Position numbers and translations under genes: made by a program. The notes beneath the pieces are model-generated. The model was not told where the DNA came from and did no database searches. It saw nothing but the letters and a program-made list of their open reading frames with translations. Below, piece after piece: positions 5,057 through 7,551 of a DNA stretch of 7,551 nt. Position 1 is the stretch's first letter. Every line of letters starts with the position of its first letter. The stretch spans positions 1 to 7,551 of the forward strand of contig JAJTHJ010000397.1 of assembly GCA_021298875.1 (NCBI GenBank), given 5' to 3'. Origin of the DNA: Burkholderiales bacterium (GTDB taxonomy: Bacteria > Pseudomonadota > Gammaproteobacteria > Burkholderiales > Burkholderiaceae_F).

Positions 5057-6088
5057 ATGTCGATCACCCCGACCGAAGCGCTCACGCGCTGCATCGAGCA
5101 CCGCGAGATCTTCGAGGACGAAATGCTGTCGCTGTGGCGGCGGTTGATGAGCGGCGAACTGACCCCCGTACAGATCGCCGCGCTGACCATGGGCCTACGC
5201 GTGAAGAAGGAGACGGTGGGCGAGATCGCCGCCGCCGCGCAGATCATGCGTGAGTTCGCAACCAAGGTGGAAGTCGCCGACCGCCGCCACCTTGTGGATA
5301 TCGTCGGCACCGGCGGCGATTCCTCGCACACCTTCAACATCTCCACCGCGGCGATGTTCGTCGCGGCGGCGGCCGGCGCGCGCGTGGCCAAGCATGGCGG
5401 GCGCTCGGTGTCGTCCAGTTCCGGCAGCGCCGACGTGCTCGAAGCGCTCGGCGCCAACATCCACCTGAAGCCCGCGGCGGTGGCCGAGAGCATCGCCACG
5501 ACCGGCATCGGCTTCATGTTCGCGCCCAACCACCACGCGGCGATGAAGCACGCCGCGCCGGTACGCAAGGAACTCGGCGTGCGCACGATCTTCAACATCC
5601 TGGGGCCGCTCACCAACCCGGCCGGCGCGCCGAACCAGTTGTTGGGCGTGTTCCACCCAGATCTGGTCGGCATTCAGGTGCGGGTGCTGAAGGAACTGGG
5701 CAGCGAGCACGTGCTGGTGGTGCACGGCAAGGACGGCATGGACGAGGTCTCGCTCGGCGCGGCGACGATGGTCGGCGAGCTGCGCGACGGCACGGTGCGC
5801 GAGTACGAGATCCACCCCGAGGACTTCGGCCTGTCGATGGTTTCCAACCGCGGGCTGAAGGTCGCCAACGCCGAACAGTCGAAGGCGATGCTGCTGGAGG
5901 CGCTGGACAACACCCCCGGCACACCGCGCGAGATCGTGGTCTTCAATGCCGGCGTGGCGCTGTACGCGGCGGATGTGGCGGCGTCGATCGCCGAGGGCAT
6001 CGAGCGCGCGCGCGCGGCGATGGCGAGCGGGGCGGCGCGGCGCAAGCTCGATGAGTTTGTCGCAGGCACGCAAAGGCTGGGTGCCTGA
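5057..6088 (+). CDS. trpD: Anthranilate phosphoribosyltransferase
   Basis: This enzyme transfers the phosphoribosyl group of PRPP to anthranilate, the second committed step to tryptophan. Seen: 343 residues, the normal length for a stand-alone TrpD. An N-terminal helical domain contains LMSGELTPVQIAALTMGLR. The PRPP-binding glycine loop GTGGD starts at Gly84 and runs into TFNISTAAMF. KHGGRSVSSSSGSADVLEAL begins at Lys112. The anthranilate-site region GIGFMFAPNHH is followed by IFNILGPLTNPAG and the metal-binding DGMDEVSLG with Asp229 and Glu230. In the K-H-G-N-R block many family members have Asn where this has Gly115, and Lys in the following SSKSGSAD where this has Ser; I regard this as probable lineage variation, not loss of function. 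It is not fused to trpG. A 147-base repeat-bearing gap follows before trpC. Confidence 0.97.
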   Translation: MSITPTEALTRCIEHREIFEDEMLSLWRRLMSGELTPVQIAALTMGLRVKKETVGEIAAAAQIMREFATKVEVADRRHLVDIVGTGGDSSHTFNISTAAMFVAAAAGARVAKHGGRSVSSSSGSADVLEALGANIHLKPAAVAESIATTGIGFMFAPNHHAAMKHAAPVRKELGVRTIFNILGPLTNPAGAPNQLLGVFHPDLVGIQVRVLKELGSEHVLVVHGKDGMDEVSLGAATMVGELRDGTVREYEIHPEDFGLSMVSNRGLKVANAEQSKAMLLEALDNTPGTPREIVVFNAGVALYAADVAASIAEGIERARAAMASGAARRKLDEFVAGTQRLGA

Positions 6089-6099
6089 TGCGGCGGTCC

Positions 6100-6187
6100 T
6101 CCCTCACCCGGTGCTTCGCGCCACCCACTCCCGGGGGAGAGGGTTGTTTGGCCCCTCTCCCTCCGGGAGAGGGGTTGGGGTGAGGGA
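6100..6187. repeat. Intergenic hairpin/G-run repeat, copy 2 (trpD-trpC gap)
   Basis: This compound palindrome fills most of the 147-base trpD-trpC gap. The outer arms TCCCTCACCC (6100-6109) and GGGTGAGGGA (6178-6187) are perfect 10-base complements. Inside, CCCCTCTCCC (6152-6161) pairs with GGGAGAGGGG (6165-6174) around TCC. A second GGGAGAGGG at 6135-6143 can pair with 6153-6161 instead, so the two inner hairpins exclude each other. Positions 6165-6186 also contain four G runs (spacers AGA, TT, TGA), a G-quadruplex pattern on the coding strand. It shares the 11-mer GGGTTGGGGTG with the copy after trpE. This looks like a REP-type interspersed element; no T tract follows. The remaining 48 bases to trpC show only a weak SD (GAGAT). 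Confidence 0.8.
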
Positions 6188-6235
6188 AGAACGCCCCGAC
6201 CGCAGTCAGGCAACCCACCGCGAGATACCGATCCG

Positions 6236-7024
6236 ATGACCGACATCCTGCAACGCATCCTCGCCGTCAAGCGCGAAGAAATCGCCACCGCCCGGGCGCG
6301 CGAGCCGTACGCGGCGCTGCTCGCCCGTGCGCGGGCGCGCGCCGACCGCCGCGACTTTGCCGGCGCGCTGCGCGCCAAGATCGCCGCCGGTCGCCCCGCA
6401 GTGATCGCCGAGGTGAAGAAGGCCTCGCCGTCCAAGGGCGTGCTGCGCGCCGACTTCGACCCTGCCGCCATCGGCGCCAGTTACGCGCGCGGCGGCGCGG
6501 CTTGCCTGTCGGTGCTGACCGACGTGCAGTTCTTCCAGGGCGCGCCGGAGTATCTCGGCGCCGCGCGGCAGGCGAGCGGTCTGCCGGCGCTGCGCAAGGA
6601 TTTCATCGTCGATGAGTATCAGGTCGCCGAGGCGCGCGCCTGGGGTGCGGACTGCATCCTGCTGATCGTTGCCGCGCTCGACCTGCCGCGCCTGCGCGAC
6701 CTGGAAGCGGCCGCGCAATCGCTCGGCATGGACGTGCTGGTCGAGGTGCACGACGCGGCAGAACTCGACCTCGCGCTGCAACTGAAGACTCCGCTGCTCG
6801 GCATCAACAACCGCAATCTGCGCACGTTCGAAGTGAGTCTGCGCGCCACGCTCGAACTGCTGCCGCGCATCCCGGCCGATCGGCTGACGATCACCGAAAG
6901 CGGCATCCTCGCCCCGGCCGACGTGGCCACGATGCGCGCGGCCGGCGTGCATGGCTTTCTGGTCGGCGAGGCGTTCATGCGCGCCGCCGATCCGGGCGCG
7001 GAACTGGCGCGGCTTTTCGCGTGA
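6236..7024 (+). CDS. trpC: Indole-3-glycerol phosphate synthase
   Basis: This enzyme closes the indole ring: CdRP is converted to indole-3-glycerol phosphate with loss of CO2 and water. Seen: 262 residues, a single-domain TIM barrel without the TrpF fusion found in enteric bacteria. Motifs in order: IAEVKKASPSKGVLR with Glu59 and Lys61; LSVLTDVQFFQGAPEYL; LPALRKDFIVDEYQV with Lys121 as the likely general acid; LVEVHD with Glu170; LLGINNRNLRTF with Asn191-Asn192; and the phosphate-binding ITESGI and GFLVGEAFM near the C-terminus. These match the known catalytic set (two Lys, two Glu, one Asn). The ATG at 6236 gives the family-typical opening (TDILQRILAVKREEIA). The gene lies behind the repeat and overlaps the ung start by four bases. 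Confidence 0.97.
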   Translation: MTDILQRILAVKREEIATARAREPYAALLARARARADRRDFAGALRAKIAAGRPAVIAEVKKASPSKGVLRADFDPAAIGASYARGGAACLSVLTDVQFFQGAPEYLGAARQASGLPALRKDFIVDEYQVAEARAWGADCILLIVAALDLPRLRDLEAAAQSLGMDVLVEVHDAAELDLALQLKTPLLGINNRNLRTFEVSLRATLELLPRIPADRLTITESGILAPADVATMRAAGVHGFLVGEAFMRAADPGAELARLFA

Positions 7025-7551
7025 TCGACGTCAGTGGGTTGCAGGGGCGCTGGCGGCCGCTGGTCGGGGCGTTTGCGTCGTCACCGAGCGGCATCGCGCT
7101 CGATGCGTTTCTGCGGGAGCGCCGCGCCGCCGGCGGCACGATCTACCCGCCGCAGCCGCTGCGTGCGCTGGAGCTCACGCCCTTCGAGTCGGTGCGCGTG
7201 GTGATCCTGGGCCAGGACCCGTATCACGGCGCGGGCCAGGCGCATGGGCTGGCGTTCTCGGTGCCCGACGGTGTGCCGCTACCGCCCAGCCTGCGCAACA
7301 TCTTCGCGGAGCTGGCCACCGACTGCGGCTGCGCACGGCCCGCGAGCGGCAACTTGCAACGCTGGGCCGCACAGGGCGTGCTGCTGCTCAACACGGTGTT
7401 GACGGTGGAAGCAGGCAAGCCCGCCAGCCACGCGCGGCGCGGCTGGGAGGAGTTGACCGATACGCTGATCGCCGCGCTCGCCGGCGATGCTGCGCCCAAA
7501 GTGTTCATGCTGTGGGGTGCGCATGCGCAGGCTAAGCGGTCGATGATCGGA
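7021..7551 (+). CDS. ung: Uracil-DNA glycosylase, 3'-truncated by window edge
   Basis: This family 1 enzyme excises uracil from DNA and starts base-excision repair. Seen: 177 codons with no stop before the window ends, against about 220-230 in full-length Ung. Motifs: the water-activating loop VILGQDPYHG with Asp66, Tyr68 and His69 (the general-base position equivalent to E. coli Asp64); HGLAFSV; the proline-rich PPSLRNIF at about 88-95; and LLLNTVLTVEAGKPASH with uracil-reading Asn124. The frame continues through WEELTD and VFMLWGAHAQAK. The leucine-loop HPSPLS motif would lie beyond the window. The GTG start overlaps the trpC stop as GTGA. No ATG is available near the N-terminus and no strong SD is visible, so translation probably depends on termination of trpC. 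Confidence 0.94.
   Translation, partial: MIDVSGLQGRWRPLVGAFASSPSGIALDAFLRERRAAGGTIYPPQPLRALELTPFESVRVVILGQDPYHGAGQAHGLAFSVPDGVPLPPSLRNIFAELATDCGCARPASGNLQRWAAQGVLLLNTVLTVEAGKPASHARRGWEELTDTLIAALAGDAAPKVFMLWGAHAQAKRSMIG

Noticed and set aside
5195..6073. Minus-strand open frame (292 codons) opposite trpD
   Set aside because: Rich in His, Arg and Ala with no domain pattern; trpD on the plus strand is unambiguous.
6100..6190. Intrinsic terminator between trpD and trpC
   Set aside because: Strong stem but no following T tract, and trpC continues the same pathway on the same strand.
6951..7535. Plus-strand open frame of 194 codons across the end of trpC and ung
   Set aside because: Arg/Ala-rich translation without motifs; the frame starting at 7021 carries the uracil-DNA glycosylase signatures.

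Overview
The window is a GC-rich, all plus-strand stretch of a bacterial chromosome. Separate trpG, trpD and trpC genes (no trpGD or trpCF fusion), trpC overlapping ung, and G-rich interspersed intergenic repeats together suggest a Betaproteobacterium or a related GC-rich proteobacterium. That placement is inferred from gene style only, not from a database search.

Layout. Positions 2-1111 hold the 3' two-thirds to three-quarters of trpE. After a 75-base gap with a hairpin/G-run repeat comes ltaE, a low-specificity L-threonine aldolase (1187-2203). It overlaps by four bases a small MNT-type nucleotidyltransferase gene (2200-2496). Next come a short AbrB/MazE-fold protein (2508-2723), a three-part DEDDh exonuclease/TerB-like/BRCT protein (2701-3936) and an unrecognised four-cysteine protein (3959-4450). 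The trp operon then resumes with trpG (4490-5050), trpD (5057-6088), a second and larger hairpin/G-run repeat, and trpC (6236-7024). The start of ung overlaps the end of trpC (7021 to the window edge).

Function. TrpE and TrpG form anthranilate synthase, TrpD adds the phosphoribosyl group, and TrpC closes the indole ring, so the flanks are ordinary tryptophan biosynthesis. The two anthranilate synthase subunit genes are about 3.4 kb apart, separated by ltaE and a block of four accessory genes. The later part of that block has clearly lower GC: 28/60 at 3901-3960 and 29/60 at 3961-4020, against 48/60 inside trpD at 5341-5400.

Most interesting content. The accessory block carries two antitoxin-type proteins (MNT and AbrB folds) with no recognisable toxin partner beside either. 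They are followed by a nuclease with a BRCT tail and a zinc-ribbon-like unknown, in a tightly packed array. This could be a nucleic-acid-processing or defence cassette lodged in a housekeeping operon, but that is inference. Apart from the gaps at 1112-1186, 4451-4489 and 6089-6235, nearly the whole window is coding. No tRNA, rRNA, CRISPR array or transposase was seen.
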